From NCBI RefSeq assembly GCF_007828045.1, contig NZ_VITN01000017.1, forward strand, positions 62,001 to 126,000: a DNA stretch of 64,000 nt, read 5' to 3'. The stretch is from Nitrospirillum amazonense. GTDB taxonomy: Bacteria > Pseudomonadota > Alphaproteobacteria > Azospirillales > Azospirillaceae. Below, one piece after another: positions 1 to 10,024 of this stretch. Position 1 is the first letter of the stretch. Every line of letters starts with the position of its first letter. The position numbers were made by a program, and so were the translations under genes. The notes below the pieces were generated by a model. The model made no database searches and was not told the origin of the DNA. It worked only from the letters and a program-made list of their open reading frames with translations.

Positions 1-28
1 GGACGGGTCGTCCCATACCCGTATCTGA

Positions 29-1555
<1,527 letters not shown>

Positions 1556-1584
1556 TTTCGGACGGCGTTATGCCTTGATGATGA

Positions 1585-1623
1585 AGAGCCGGCTGGGTTT
1601 CACCGGGAACCCTAGCCGGCTCT
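1585..1623 (+). terminator. Hairpin terminator after guaB
   Basis: AGAGCCGGCT (1585-1594) pairs perfectly with AGCCGGCTCT (1614-1623), and GGGTT (1595-1599) continues the stem with AACCC (1608-1612) around a one-base bulge. Only a short T-rich stretch (ctgttt) follows, so intrinsic termination is likely but not textbook. It sits between guaB and the methyltransferase gene, which starts 33 nt later. Confidence 0.65.
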
Positions 1624-1656
1624 GCTGTTTATGATCCAAAAGAAGAAGTCTCACCC

Positions 1657-3048
1657 ATGACCCCGACCGCCCGCCTGCAGGCGGCCATCGACCTTCTGAC
1701 TGAAGTCCTGGCCACGCCGCGCCCCGCCGATGCCGTGGCCAGCGCCTTTTTCCGCGCCCGCCGCTATATCGGCGCCAAGGATCGCACCGACGTGGCGGAA
1801 AAGGTCTATGGCATCCTGCGCCGCTGGGCGCGCCTGCACTGGTGGCTGAACCGCGCCGGCTATGGTGGTGAGGGCCAGCCGGCGGTGGACGCGCGCGCCC
1901 TGCTGATCGCCGATGAGCTGCTGACCCGGGGCCGTAGCGCGTCTTCCGTGGCGGAGCATTTCAACGGCGGCAAGTTCGCGCCGGCACCGCTGGAGGCGCA
2001 TGAGCGCGCCCTGATCCAGGCGTTGGAAACCCACACGCTGGACCATCCGCAGCAGCCGGACGCCGTGGTGGCGGAGGTGCCGGACTGGGCGGCGGATACC
2101 CTGCGCAACGCCCTGGGCGACCGTTTCGTGCCGGAGATGCAGGCCATGCTGGGGGCGGCCCCCATGGACCTGCGCGTGAACCCGGTGAAGGGCACGCGGG
2201 AGCAGGCGCTGGCGGCCCTGGCCAAGGCCGGTGTGCAGGCGGAGCCCACGCGCATCTCCGCCCTGGGCATTCGGGTGCGCAACCGCTTCCCCATCGCCAC
2301 GCTGAAGGCCTTCCAGGACGGCCTGCTGGAAATCCAGGACGAGGGCTCGCAGCTGGTGGCCTTCGCCGCCAACCCGCAGCCGGGCCAGCAGGTGGTGGAC
2401 TTCTGCGCCGGCGCCGGCGGCAAGACGCTGGCCATCGCCGCCATGATGAACAACAAGGGCCGGGTCGTCGCCTGTGACGTGCTGGACGGCCGGTTGAAGC
2501 GGGCGCAGGAGCGGTTCCGCCGGGCCGGCCTGCACAACATCGAGACGCGGCCCATCAAGTCCGCCCGCGATCCCTGGGTGAAGCGGCACAAGGGCCGTTT
2601 CGACCGTGTGGTGGTGGACGCGCCTTGCAGCGGCACCGGCACCTGGCGCCGCAACCCCGACGCCCGCTGGCGCCAGCTGGGCCCGGGCCTGTCGGAGCTG
2701 CTGCCCCTGCAGGCGGAAATCCTGGACAGTGCCGCCCGCCTGGTGCGCCCGGGCGGCCGGCTGGTCTACGCCACCTGCTCCCTGCTGCCGGAGGAGAACC
2801 AGGACCAGGTGACGGGCTTCCTGGCCAGCCATCCGGACTTCACCCTGCTGCCCATCACCGAGGCCTGGCCCGAGGACATGGGCACCCCGCCCAGCACCAA
2901 CGGCATGCTGTCGCTGTCGCCGGCCCGCCATGACACCGATGGTTTCTTCGCCGCCGTCATGGTGCGCAAGGAGGCTGCCCCCGGTGCCGTCGCCGCTGAC
3001 GAGCCGGAGGGGGCGGAAGAGGCGTGTGAGGACGCCGTCGAGGCCTGA
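1657..3048 (+). CDS. RsmB/NSUN family rRNA cytosine-C5 methyltransferase
   Basis: SAM-dependent RNA methyltransferase of the RsmB/Nop2/Sun family, which methylates C5 of cytosine in rRNA (16S m5C967 for RsmB). In the 463-residue protein an NusB-like helical N-terminal part (about 1-150) precedes the Rossmann methylase. The SAM-binding motif is DFCAGAGGKT (248-257). The two family cysteines lie in DAPCSGTG (321-328) and YATCS (371-375); Cys374 is expected to be the nucleophile and the PCSG cysteine to release product. The acidic, low-complexity tail after about 440 is not conserved in the family. Gene order next to guaB is common in alphaproteobacteria. Which rRNA base is modified cannot be settled from sequence. 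Confidence 0.92.
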   Translation: MTPTARLQAAIDLLTEVLATPRPADAVASAFFRARRYIGAKDRTDVAEKVYGILRRWARLHWWLNRAGYGGEGQPAVDARALLIADELLTRGRSASSVAEHFNGGKFAPAPLEAHERALIQALETHTLDHPQQPDAVVAEVPDWAADTLRNALGDRFVPEMQAMLGAAPMDLRVNPVKGTREQALAALAKAGVQAEPTRISALGIRVRNRFPIATLKAFQDGLLEIQDEGSQLVAFAANPQPGQQVVDFCAGAGGKTLAIAAMMNNKGRVVACDVLDGRLKRAQERFRRAGLHNIETRPIKSARDPWVKRHKGRFDRVVVDAPCSGTGTWRRNPDARWRQLGPGLSELLPLQAEILDSAARLVRPGGRLVYATCSLLPEENQDQVTGFLASHPDFTLLPITEAWPEDMGTPPSTNGMLSLSPARHDTDGFFAAVMVRKEAAPGAVAADEPEGAEEACEDAVEA

Positions 3049-3169
3049 CCGCCCGCCCAATCCCGTCCTCTCGCCACCGTCCCTGTTCCGTTTGGCGCGT
3101 CCCCCTCTGGCGGGGCGCGCGCTTCTGCGGCAGGATGGTGCGGACGGTAACGGGAACGAGGGGCGGCCC

Positions 3170-3754
3170 ATGGCTCACGGTCCGGCGGAAATCGGTTTGG
3201 TGCGGCCTGCCACGGTGGCGGACGCCGCGGCCATCGCCCGCGTCCACGTCGCCAGCTGGCGCACGACCTATCCGGGGCAATTGCCCGACGATTACCTGGT
3301 GGGCCTGTCGCCCGAGGCGCATGCCGCGCGCTGGCGCGGCCTGTTGGCCGGGCGCCAGCGCCGCACCTTCGTCGCCATGGGGGAGAACATCGCCGCCGAC
3401 GGCCTGCCGGCCACGGGCGTGGTGGGCTTCGCCACCTGTGGCCCCCAACGCACTGAGATGCGGGGATACGAGGGCGAGTTCTACGCCATCTACCTCTACG
3501 ACCACGCCCAGAACCAGGGCCACGGCCGCCGCTTGATGGCCGCCATGGCCACCGAACTGATGAGTTCGGGCATGCGCTCCGCCTGCGTCTGGGTGCTGCG
3601 CGACAACCCCGCCCGCTGGTTTTACGAGCGCCTGGGCGGCAGCCGCCTAGCGGAACAGCCCATCACCTTCGCCGGCGCCCGCCTGACCGAGGTCGCCTAC
3701 GGCTGGCTGGATTTGGCGCCACTCGCCCGGCTGTCATCGTACAGCGAGAGGTGA
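3170..3754 (+). CDS. GNAT family N-acetyltransferase
   Basis: Predicted acetyl-CoA-dependent N-acetyltransferase of about 194 residues; substrate unknown. The N-terminus (VRPATVADAAAIARVHVASWRTTY) is the typical beta1-alpha1 region of GNAT enzymes resembling the PhnO/RimI group. The acetyl-CoA pyrophosphate loop is visible in QNQGHGRRLMAAM (Q-x-x-G-x-G/R-x-L pattern), followed by a C-terminal ARWFYERLGG segment in which the tyrosine is usually the general acid. I chose the ATG at 3170 because upstream in-frame codons overlap the methyltransferase gene and translate to low-complexity sequence. Host gene; it converges with the next acetyltransferase gene, 10 nt away. Confidence 0.85.
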   Translation: MAHGPAEIGLVRPATVADAAAIARVHVASWRTTYPGQLPDDYLVGLSPEAHAARWRGLLAGRQRRTFVAMGENIAADGLPATGVVGFATCGPQRTEMRGYEGEFYAIYLYDHAQNQGHGRRLMAAMATELMSSGMRSACVWVLRDNPARWFYERLGGSRLAEQPITFAGARLTEVAYGWLDLAPLARLSSYSER

Positions 3755-3764
3755 GCGGGTAGGG

Positions 3765-4466
3765 TCAGAGTCGCCGCAACACGATGAAGTGCACGGCCCG
3801 CCGCACGCGGAAGCCCAGCTTCTCATAGACCCGCTTGGCGCCTTCGTTCTCCGTCTTCACATGCAGGAAGGGGATCTCGCCTTCCGCAATGATGCCGGCG
3901 GCCACGGCACTGACCAGGGCCAAGGCCAGGCCCCGGCCCCGAAAATCCGGATCGGTGCAGACGGCGCTGACCTCGCGCAAGCCGGGCAGGCGCATGCGCT
4001 GACCGGTCATGGCCATCAGCCGCCCGTCCGGGCTGCGCAGGCCGAAATAGGCGCCCATGCGGATGGTGCCGTCCAGGAAGGGTCCCGGCTCCGTCCGCTT
4101 GGCCAAATCCACCATGTCGGGCACGTCGGCGGCGGTCAGGCGGATCGCGGGGGTGGCGGGCTGGGGCGCCAGGGCTTCGCACACCATCTGGTCGATCTCC
4201 CGTGCACGCAGCACCTGCCAAGCTCCAGTCGGAATGTCCAGCGCCACCGGGCTGACCACGCCGACGCCCCGGCCCGACGGCACCAGGGCCGCCAGATTGG
4301 CCAGCGCCGCCGCCGTGGGCCCGGCCAAACCCGCCAGGGGGGAAATGTCGTCCTGATAGCGCGCAGCCAGGCCGCGCACCTGCCCTAGGGTGTGGTGCGC
4401 CGTAGTCAGCGCGTTCCAGACGGGATTGTCGAGCAGGCTCAGGTCGGCCACGGTGGGGTCCATCAA
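3765..4466 (-). CDS. GNAT family N-acetyltransferase (FR47-like)
   Basis: A 233-residue protein whose C-terminal half is a GNAT domain. VSAVCTDPDFRGRGLALALVSAV carries the acetyl-CoA loop (R-G-R-G-L-A) and is followed by FLHVKTENEGAKRVYEKLGFRVRRAV, the standard Asn/Tyr-containing end of the FR47-like subgroup. The N-terminal 100 residues are less conserved and probably form a degenerate second GNAT-like fold, as in other FR47 proteins. The substrate cannot be inferred. Start is at one of two adjacent ATGs (4466 or 4463). Located on the host chromosome, convergent with the preceding acetyltransferase. Confidence 0.83.
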   Translation of the reverse strand: MMDPTVADLSLLDNPVWNALTTAHHTLGQVRGLAARYQDDISPLAGLAGPTAAALANLAALVPSGRGVGVVSPVALDIPTGAWQVLRAREIDQMVCEALAPQPATPAIRLTAADVPDMVDLAKRTEPGPFLDGTIRMGAYFGLRSPDGRLMAMTGQRMRLPGLREVSAVCTDPDFRGRGLALALVSAVAAGIIAEGEIPFLHVKTENEGAKRVYEKLGFRVRRAVHFIVLRRL

Positions 4467-4530
4467 TCAATTTCGCTATGGATGGGGATGTGCCTGCCGG
4501 GGCGCAAGGGGCGCGCGCAAGAGATGGATG

Positions 4531-5529
4531 CTAATTCCCGGGCGCCGCCTGGTGGATGAAGTCGGTGACGGCCTCAATCACGCCGGGGGCCAAGGGCAGG
4601 GTGGGATCGGCGTAGGTGGCGATGTTGGCTTTGGGGTTCGCCGGCGCGATCTTCAGCATGTGGTTGGCGCCGGGAATGAGGGCCAAGGTGGCGGCCGGCT
4701 GCGCCTGGGCCAGCAGGCGGGCGTCCTCGACCGTCACCTGCAGGTCGGTGTCGCCCTGCAGCACCAGCAGCGGCACCGTCAGGGCCGCCGCCGCTTGCGT
4801 CGGGCTGACGGCCCCCTGGGAAATGAGGTAGGGCTGGATGGCGGGGCGGTAGAGCACCCGCAGGGCCGGCGGCACGTCCTCCACCGTGCGGCCTTCCTTC
4901 AGCGCCGCCTCGATCGCCGTCACCTTGTCCAGGATGGCCGGCGGGGCGCCGCGGTCGCGGATCTGCTGCAGGCGGATGTCGCCGAAGGGCCGTCCGGCGC
5001 CGGCCAGCGACAGCACGCCGCAAACCGGCACCTTCTCCTTGACCAGTTGCGCCGCCGCCAGGGTGGCGATGGTGGCGCCCTCCGAATGGCCCAGCAGCAT
5101 GACGCAGCGCACCTGGGGCTGGCGCGCCAGATAGCGGGCCCAGGCCGCCATGTCGTCGATGTAGGTGGAGAAGCGCAGCTTGTCCTCGCCAGGGCAGGCG
5201 GCGGCACTCTTGGCGATGCAACGCTTGTCCACCCGCAGGCTGGCGACGCCCTCGGCGGCCAGCCCTTGGGCGATCAGCTTCAGCAGGTTGCCGCGCACCG
5301 TCAGCAGGGTGGAATTGCCGTCGCGGTCCGAGGGGCCGGACCCCGCCTGCATCAGCACCGCGACGCCGCCCGTCCAGCCCGCAGGCCGCATCAGGGAGCC
5401 GTAAAGGGATGAACCGCCGCCGTCCTCCAGGCTGACCTCGGTATCGGACGTGTCGGGGGATTGGGCCCATGCCGCCGGCGCCATGAGGATCAGGGCGGCG
5501 GCCAGAAAACGGCGGAGGAGGGGATGCAT
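4531..5529 (-). CDS. Exported alpha/beta hydrolase
   Basis: A serine hydrolase of 332 residues, probably periplasmic. Residues 1-23 form a Sec signal peptide (basic start, hydrophobic core LAAALILMAPAA, AWA-Q cleavage site). The nucleophile elbow is GHSEG at 147-151 with Ser149. LQGDTDLQV supplies the likely acid and PGANHMLK the catalytic histidine near the C-terminus. The fold and the layout around DKRCIAKS resemble the dienelactone hydrolase/BAAT-like esterases. Substrate unknown. Monocistronic; its start faces guaA across about 190 bp that should contain both promoters. Confidence 0.85.
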   Translation of the reverse strand: MHPLLRRFLAAALILMAPAAWAQSPDTSDTEVSLEDGGGSSLYGSLMRPAGWTGGVAVLMQAGSGPSDRDGNSTLLTVRGNLLKLIAQGLAAEGVASLRVDKRCIAKSAAACPGEDKLRFSTYIDDMAAWARYLARQPQVRCVMLLGHSEGATIATLAAAQLVKEKVPVCGVLSLAGAGRPFGDIRLQQIRDRGAPPAILDKVTAIEAALKEGRTVEDVPPALRVLYRPAIQPYLISQGAVSPTQAAAALTVPLLVLQGDTDLQVTVEDARLLAQAQPAATLALIPGANHMLKIAPANPKANIATYADPTLPLAPGVIEAVTDFIHQAAPGN

Positions 5530-5722
5530 GGAAGCTCCACGGAAAGGTTATATTTCGTTACTTAGCAAAATAACAAACTAAAGTCCAGCCGGCCCCCGTC
5601 CGGCCGGTTCGTTCTCCCGCGTTCGGCGCGGGGGGCCCTTGCCTGTCCAACGCTTGCCGTGCCGGGGTGCCTTGGACTAGCGTGCGGCCACCCTCGCAAC
5701 CCCCAATGATAGGGATAAGCCC

Positions 5723-7285
5723 ATGGCCACAGAGACGATGTCCGATCGGGTCCTCATTCTCGATTTCGGGTCGCAGGTGACCCAGCTCATCGCCCGGCGG
5801 GTCCGCGAGGCGGGGGTGTACTGCGAGATCCACCCCTATTCCATGAGCGAGGCGGCCATCCAGGCCTATGGGCCCAAGGCCATCATCCTGTCGGGCAGCC
5901 CGGCGTCGGTGACGGAAGAGGGCAGCCCGCGCGCGCCGGGCATCGTCTTCACCAAGGGTGTGCCCGTACTGGGCATTTGCTACGGCCAGCAGACGATGTG
6001 CGAGCAGCTGGGCGGCAAGGTCGAGCCGGGCGAGACCCGGGAGTTCGGCCGCGCCTTCGTCGATGTGAAGGAGCCCTGCGCCCTGTTCGAGGGCGTGTGG
6101 CAGGTGGGCGCCCGCGAGCAGGTGTGGATGAGCCATGGCGACCGCGTCGCCAAGCTGCCGGAGGGCTTCCGCATCGTGGCGACCAGCGAGGGCGCGCCCT
6201 ACGCCATCATCGCCGACGACAGCCGCCGCTTTTATGCCGTGCAGTTCCATCCCGAGGTGGTGCACACCCCGCATGGCGACGCGCTCATCCGCAACTTCCT
6301 GTTCTCCGTCTCCGGCCTGTCGGGCAGCTGGACCATGGCCGCCTTCAAGGCTCAGGCCATCGAGAAGATCCGCGCCCAGGTCGGCACCGGCAAGGTCATC
6401 TGCGGCCTGTCCGGCGGCGTCGATAGCTCCGTTGCCGCCGTGCTGATCCACGAGGCCATCGGCGACCAGCTGACCTGCATCTTCGTCGATACCGGCCTGA
6501 TGCGCGCCGGCGAGGCGGATGAGGTGGTGACCCTGTTCCGCGACCACTACAACATTCCGCTGGTGCATGTGGACGCGGCCGACCTGTTCCTGGGCAAGCT
6601 GACCGGCGTCAGCGACCCGGAGGTGAAGCGCAAGACCATCGGCGCCACCTTTATCGAGATCTTCGATGCCGAGGCCAAGAAGATCGGCGGCGCCGGCTTC
6701 CTGGCCCAGGGCACGCTGTACCCCGACGTCATCGAGAGCGTCAGCTTCACCGGCGGCCCCAGCGTCACCATCAAGTCGCACCACAATGTGGGCGGCCTGC
6801 CGGAGCGGATGAACCTGAAGCTGGTGGAGCCGCTGCGCGAACTGTTCAAGGATGAGGTGCGCCGCCTGGGCGTGGAGCTGGGCCTGCCCAAGGCCTTCAT
6901 CGGCCGCCATCCCTTCCCGGGGCCCGGCCTGGCCATCCGCATCCCCGGTGAGATCACGCCCGAGAAGCTGGAAATCCTGCGCAAGGCCGACACGGTCTAC
7001 CTGGAGGAAATCCGCAACGCCGGCCTGTACGATGTCATCTGGCAGGCCTTCGCCGTGCTGCTGCCGGTGCGCACCGTCGGCGTCATGGGCGACGGCCGCT
7101 CCTACGACTACGCGTGCGCGCTGCGCGCCGTGACCTCGGTGGACGGCATGACCGCCGACTACTACCCCTTCAGCCACGAGTTCCTGGGCCGCGTCGCCAC
7201 CCGCATCATCAACGAGGTGCGCGGTATCAACCGCGTGACCTACGACATCACCAGCAAGCCGCCGGGCACGATTGAGTGGGAATAA
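5723..7285 (+). CDS. guaA: GMP synthase (glutamine-hydrolysing)
   Basis: Converts XMP to GMP using ATP and glutamine. The class-I amidotransferase domain has the nucleophile in GICYGQQ (Cys86) and the catalytic His/Glu in FHPEV (176-178). The ATP-pyrophosphatase P-loop is SGGVDSS (230-236), and the C-terminal dimerisation domain ends in the canonical PPGTIEWE. Length 520 is normal. ATG at 5723 is used; an in-frame ATG at 5738 (MSDRV) is also possible. The gene is intact, yet its stop codon coincides with the junction to the mobile element, as expected for an integrase that reconstitutes the 3' end of its target gene. Confidence 0.98.
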   Translation: MATETMSDRVLILDFGSQVTQLIARRVREAGVYCEIHPYSMSEAAIQAYGPKAIILSGSPASVTEEGSPRAPGIVFTKGVPVLGICYGQQTMCEQLGGKVEPGETREFGRAFVDVKEPCALFEGVWQVGAREQVWMSHGDRVAKLPEGFRIVATSEGAPYAIIADDSRRFYAVQFHPEVVHTPHGDALIRNFLFSVSGLSGSWTMAAFKAQAIEKIRAQVGTGKVICGLSGGVDSSVAAVLIHEAIGDQLTCIFVDTGLMRAGEADEVVTLFRDHYNIPLVHVDAADLFLGKLTGVSDPEVKRKTIGATFIEIFDAEAKKIGGAGFLAQGTLYPDVIESVSFTGGPSVTIKSHHNVGGLPERMNLKLVEPLRELFKDEVRRLGVELGLPKAFIGRHPFPGPGLAIRIPGEITPEKLEILRKADTVYLEEIRNAGLYDVIWQAFAVLLPVRTVGVMGDGRSYDYACALRAVTSVDGMTADYYPFSHEFLGRVATRIINEVRGINRVTYDITSKPPGTIEWE

Positions 7286-7300
7286 TTTTTGCCCCTCCGG
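7255..7300 (+). other. Probable left attachment site (attL) at guaA 3' end
   Basis: Just past the guaA stop codon the sequence changes from GC-rich host DNA to AT-rich DNA, and an integrase gene starts about 300 bp further on in the same direction. The 3' end of guaA is an established integration hotspot for islands with P4-type integrases. The core should therefore lie within the last codons of guaA (around CACGATTGAGTGGGAATAA). No second copy occurs in the window, so the exact core length is unknown. Limits given are approximate. Confidence 0.55.
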
Positions 7301-7343
7301 GCGTATCCGAAATCACGCTACAATACGACATAAGCCAATGAAA

Positions 7344-7376
7344 ATGCTGAAAAAATCTCTCTGAGACTTTCAGCAT
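7344..7376. repeat. Perfect 9-bp inverted repeat at element left end
   Basis: ATGCTGAAA (7344-7352) and TTTCAGCAT (7368-7376) are exact reverse complements separated by 15 nt. It lies about 60 bp inside the presumed attL and could be an integrase or excisionase site, or a terminator-like hairpin for guaA read-through. Nothing codes in 7286-7603. Confidence 0.55.
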
Positions 7377-7400
7377 CTATCGCCGGGTTAGCCTCCCGTT

Positions 7401-7558
7401 TGACGGTATGGCTGGCGGTATGGCGCGTCTTGTCTCAACCGAAAAACGCATATACCGTCAGGGGCAAGAGAGCTTCTGACGGTATATCTTTTGGCCTAAA
7501 CACTTGTAATTGCTGAATAAAAATCCTGTCAGGCGGCCCAATTTTGGCCTGACGGTAT
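7401..7558. promoter_or_regulatory. TGACGGTAT repeat cluster upstream of integrase
   Basis: The non-coding stretch 7286-7603 carries TGACGGTAT at 7401-7409, 7477-7485 and 7550-7558, its reverse complement at 7452-7460, a one-mismatch copy (TGGCGGTAT) at 7413-7421, and one more copy inside the integrase gene at 7669-7677. Two copies form a perfect 12-bp inverted repeat: ATATACCGTCAG at 7450-7461 with CTGACGGTATAT at 7476-7487. The arrangement suits arm-type binding sites for the integrase, or sites for the AlpA-like protein, overlapping the integrase promoter. Which protein binds is not shown by the sequence. Confidence 0.7.
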
Positions 7559-7603
7559 AATTGGGTGCTCTCCTGCATTTTTTGACCGATCTGGAGGGTG
7601 CAG

Positions 7604-8860
7604 ATGCTGACCGACGCCGCCATCAAGGCACTGAAACCAAAAGATAAATTATACAAGATTGTGGATCGTGACGGTATGTACGTCGTGGTCCAACCTTCGG
7701 GTTCAATCGTGTTCCGCTTGGACTACCGGCTCAACGGCCGTCGGGAGACCTTGACGTTGGGTCGTTATGGCCCGGCGGGTCTGTCTCTGGCCAGGGCGCG
7801 CGAGAAGCTGATTGATGCCAGGCGCGCGATTTCCGAGGGTCGCTCGCCGGCGCAGGAAAAGCAGCGCGAGAAGCGGAGGATCAAGGAAACCAAGAGCTTC
7901 GGCCAGTTCGGCAAGCGCTGGCTTCAGGAAGCGAGGATGGCGGACAGTACACGCGCGATGCGGCGGTCGATCTTCGAGCGCGACATCCTCCCGGCGTTTC
8001 GCAATCGACTGCTAACCGAGATCCTGCCGGAGGATCTGCGCGGGTTGTGCGCGAAGGTAAAGGAACGCGGGGCGCCGGCAACAGCGGTCCACGTCAGAGA
8101 CATTGTGAAGTTGGTATTCGCCTTCGCCATCCTGCACGGGGAGAAGGTCGCCAACCCGGCCGACGAGGTTGGCCCATCGTCGATCGCAACCTTCGTGCCG
8201 AAGGACAGGTCGCTATCTCCCGCGGAGATCCGCATCATGCTCGGACAGCTTGAGCATGTCCCGACGCTGCCAACGATCCGTCTCGGGATAAAGCTGATTC
8301 TGCTCTCGATGGTGCGAAAGAGCGAATTGCAGGATGCAGTCTGGGACGAGGTCGATTTTGAGAACGCCGTCTGGTCGATCCCCAAGGAGCGAATGAAGCG
8401 CTCGAAGGCGCACAACGTCTATCTATCGCAGCAAATGCTCGACATCTTCATCGCTCTCAAGACCTGCGCCGGTAACTCGAAATACGTCCTGCCGTCGCGC
8501 TACGACGCTGACGCGCCGATGTCGCGGGCCACGTTCAATCGGGTCACGACGGCGGTGGTGGTGCGGGCCAAGAAGGAAGGAATGCCGCTGGAGTCCTTTA
8601 CGGTTCACGATCTCCGACGCACCGGCTCGACTCTGCTGAACGAACTGGGCTTCAACAGCGACTGGATCGAGAAGTGCTTGGCGCACGAGGATGGCCGATC
8701 CTCACGGGGCATCTACAACAAGGCGGAATATGAGCATCAGCGCCGGCACATGATCCAGGAATGGTCCAACATCGTGGACGCTTGGGTCGTGGGGGAGAAA
8801 TACACGCCGACCCTTTATCCGCCGACAATGGACCTGCTTACGCCCGAGCCGGATGTTTGA
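7604..8860 (+). CDS. Tyrosine recombinase/integrase (P4 type)
   Basis: Site-specific integrase expected to insert and, with an excision factor, excise the element at guaA. The N-terminus (MLTDAAIKALKPKDKLYKIVD) is the DUF4102 arm-binding domain. A SAM-like core-binding domain lies at about 100-185 and the catalytic domain at about 205-390. Catalytic residues are visible: Arg238 (MVRKSE), His335-x-x-Arg338 (HDLRRT), His361 (LAHED) and Tyr371 (GIYNKAEY). I chose ATG 7604 over the upstream in-frame GTG 7598 because GGAGGG (7593-7598) is then 5 nt from the start. The product is 418 residues. Its 3' end overlaps the convergent AlpA-like gene by 23 bp. Confidence 0.95.
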   Translation: MLTDAAIKALKPKDKLYKIVDRDGMYVVVQPSGSIVFRLDYRLNGRRETLTLGRYGPAGLSLARAREKLIDARRAISEGRSPAQEKQREKRRIKETKSFGQFGKRWLQEARMADSTRAMRRSIFERDILPAFRNRLLTEILPEDLRGLCAKVKERGAPATAVHVRDIVKLVFAFAILHGEKVANPADEVGPSSIATFVPKDRSLSPAEIRIMLGQLEHVPTLPTIRLGIKLILLSMVRKSELQDAVWDEVDFENAVWSIPKERMKRSKAHNVYLSQQMLDIFIALKTCAGNSKYVLPSRYDADAPMSRATFNRVTTAVVVRAKKEGMPLESFTVHDLRRTGSTLLNELGFNSDWIEKCLAHEDGRSSRGIYNKAEYEHQRRHMIQEWSNIVDAWVVGEKYTPTLYPPTMDLLTPEPDV

Positions 8861-9122
8861 TGGGGCGGGTCTTGCGAAGTTGGACATCGGGCATGGGTGC
8901 GCGTTTCACGGTTTTCGCGCGCGAGGCGCGGCGGCGCTCCTCGAGCCAGGCTTCGACTTCGGCGAGGTCCCACACCACGCAGCGAGACGTAAGATAGAAG
9001 CGCTGCGGAAATTCACCGCGCTGCTCCATGTCGTAGATGGTCGTGTCGGCCAACGGGACGATTTGCCGAAGCTCATGGCGCCGGATGGTCCGTGTCACGG
9101 CGGGAGGTTCTTGTGATTTCAT
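8838..9122 (-). CDS. AlpA family DNA-binding regulator / excisionase-like
   Basis: A small 94-residue protein with the AlpA/MerR-like helix-turn-helix: a basic start (TRTIRRHELRQIVPLADTTIYDMEQRGEFPQRFYL) followed by the wing SRCVVWDLAEVEAWLEERR. The family includes prophage P4-like activators and excisionases that sit beside integrase genes and control excision. It is convergent with the integrase, with a 23-bp overlap of the 3' ends. The basic tail after residue 70 may add nonspecific DNA affinity. A role as recombination directionality factor, perhaps at the TGACGGTAT repeats, is inferred from position. Confidence 0.82.
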   Translation of the reverse strand: MKSQEPPAVTRTIRRHELRQIVPLADTTIYDMEQRGEFPQRFYLTSRCVVWDLAEVEAWLEERRRASRAKTVKRAPMPDVQLRKTRPIKHPARA

Positions 9123-9278
9123 CAGAGGACTCCGTCAGCCATTGGGTTCAACGGATAGAAGTCGATAGACGACGTTGAAAGAAAGCCCGGATTGAGGGGC
9201 GTAGAACGGTATCGCGCTCTGGCGTGCATATCGGATAAGGCGCGGCCATCGCCGCGCCCAGCCAGACCTCCAATCGGT

Positions 9279-9908
9279 TCATTTGGATGATCGTCGATAC
9301 CGGCCCTTCCGGCGTGAGCCGACGTAGTATATGAGACCAGCCACCTTGAGCGCGGCGATGTCCCGACGCGCGGTTTTCAGGCTAACCGCCCACATTGCCA
9401 CAATATCCCGTGCGTCACTTCGACCTGCCGCGACTCGGTCGAGAAACCAGTGCTGCCGCTCGTTGAGTTCGGCCCGATCAGGGACATTTATAGGGTCGCG
9501 TTCAGGGACACGTTCAGGGACATTTTTCCGCGCGCCCGTTGCCGATCGTCCCCCTGCGGCTTCCCCGGCGGCATAGGCTTCGCGCGCTCTGACCAGGGAA
9601 ATGCGATCCACCGGCCCGGTCAGCGGGATGGCTGCCGGCCCATCAATCAGGCCGAGAACGAAGGCCCTGATGACTGGGGACGAGACCACCAGCCGCAGGA
9701 AATAGACGCTGTCTGGCCCGTGCTGGCCTGAGAGCCAGTGCTTGACGGTTCGCTCGCTTGCGTCCGTCTGGCGCATGAGCTGCTTAATCGCGCGGCGACT
9801 GTCGCCATGCTCTTTGCGTAGCAGCTCAGCGATGGTCCGCGCATAGACTTCGCGTCCGCCAAGAACGCCTGTCCATAGGGGTAATTTCCTGCCCGTTTTC
9901 GGCAACAT
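9279..9908 (-). CDS. Putative helix-turn-helix DNA-binding protein
   Basis: A 209-residue protein with two likely DNA-binding regions. Near residues 35-65, SRRAIKQLMRQTDASERTVKHWLSGQHGP looks like an HTH of the kind found in short phage or plasmid regulators. The C-terminal ARDIVAMWAVSLKTARRDIAALKVAGLIYYVG looks like a winged helix (FaeA/DeoR-like). The central region is rich in Arg/Pro/Glu and probably a linker. No named family is recognised. Divergently placed from the serine-recombinase operon, it may regulate that operon through the inverted repeats between them. Confidence 0.6.
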   Translation of the reverse strand: MLPKTGRKLPLWTGVLGGREVYARTIAELLRKEHGDSRRAIKQLMRQTDASERTVKHWLSGQHGPDSVYFLRLVVSSPVIRAFVLGLIDGPAAIPLTGPVDRISLVRAREAYAAGEAAGGRSATGARKNVPERVPERDPINVPDRAELNERQHWFLDRVAAGRSDARDIVAMWAVSLKTARRDIAALKVAGLIYYVGSRRKGRYRRSSK

Positions 9909-9918
9909 CTTCCGTTTT

Positions 9919-10001
9919 CTCCGCAGCTAAACTGTTCCAGTGCGGAGTGACGGCAGAGGCCCGTCATGCGCTGCGGCGGTAGGTCGCCCGGACCGCCGCA
10001 G
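9919..10001. promoter_or_regulatory. Two perfect inverted repeats in a divergent promoter region
   Basis: Between the divergent HTH gene and recombinase gene are two perfect inverted repeats: CTCCGCA (9919-9925) with TGCGGAG (9941-9947), and CTGCGGCGGT (9971-9980) with ACCGCCGCAG (9992-10001). They are candidate operators for the HTH protein or the ParB-like proteins. The second could also fold in the recombinase leader RNA just ahead of its ribosome-binding site. Confidence 0.5.
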
Positions 10002-10024
10002 GCAAGTTCGTGAGGCGTAATGTG

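Noticed and set aside
5530-5722. Purine riboswitch ahead of guaA
   Set aside because: GC-rich complementary runs (around 5587-5608) occur, but no conserved purine-aptamer loop sequences are visible; the stretch more likely holds ordinary divergent promoters.
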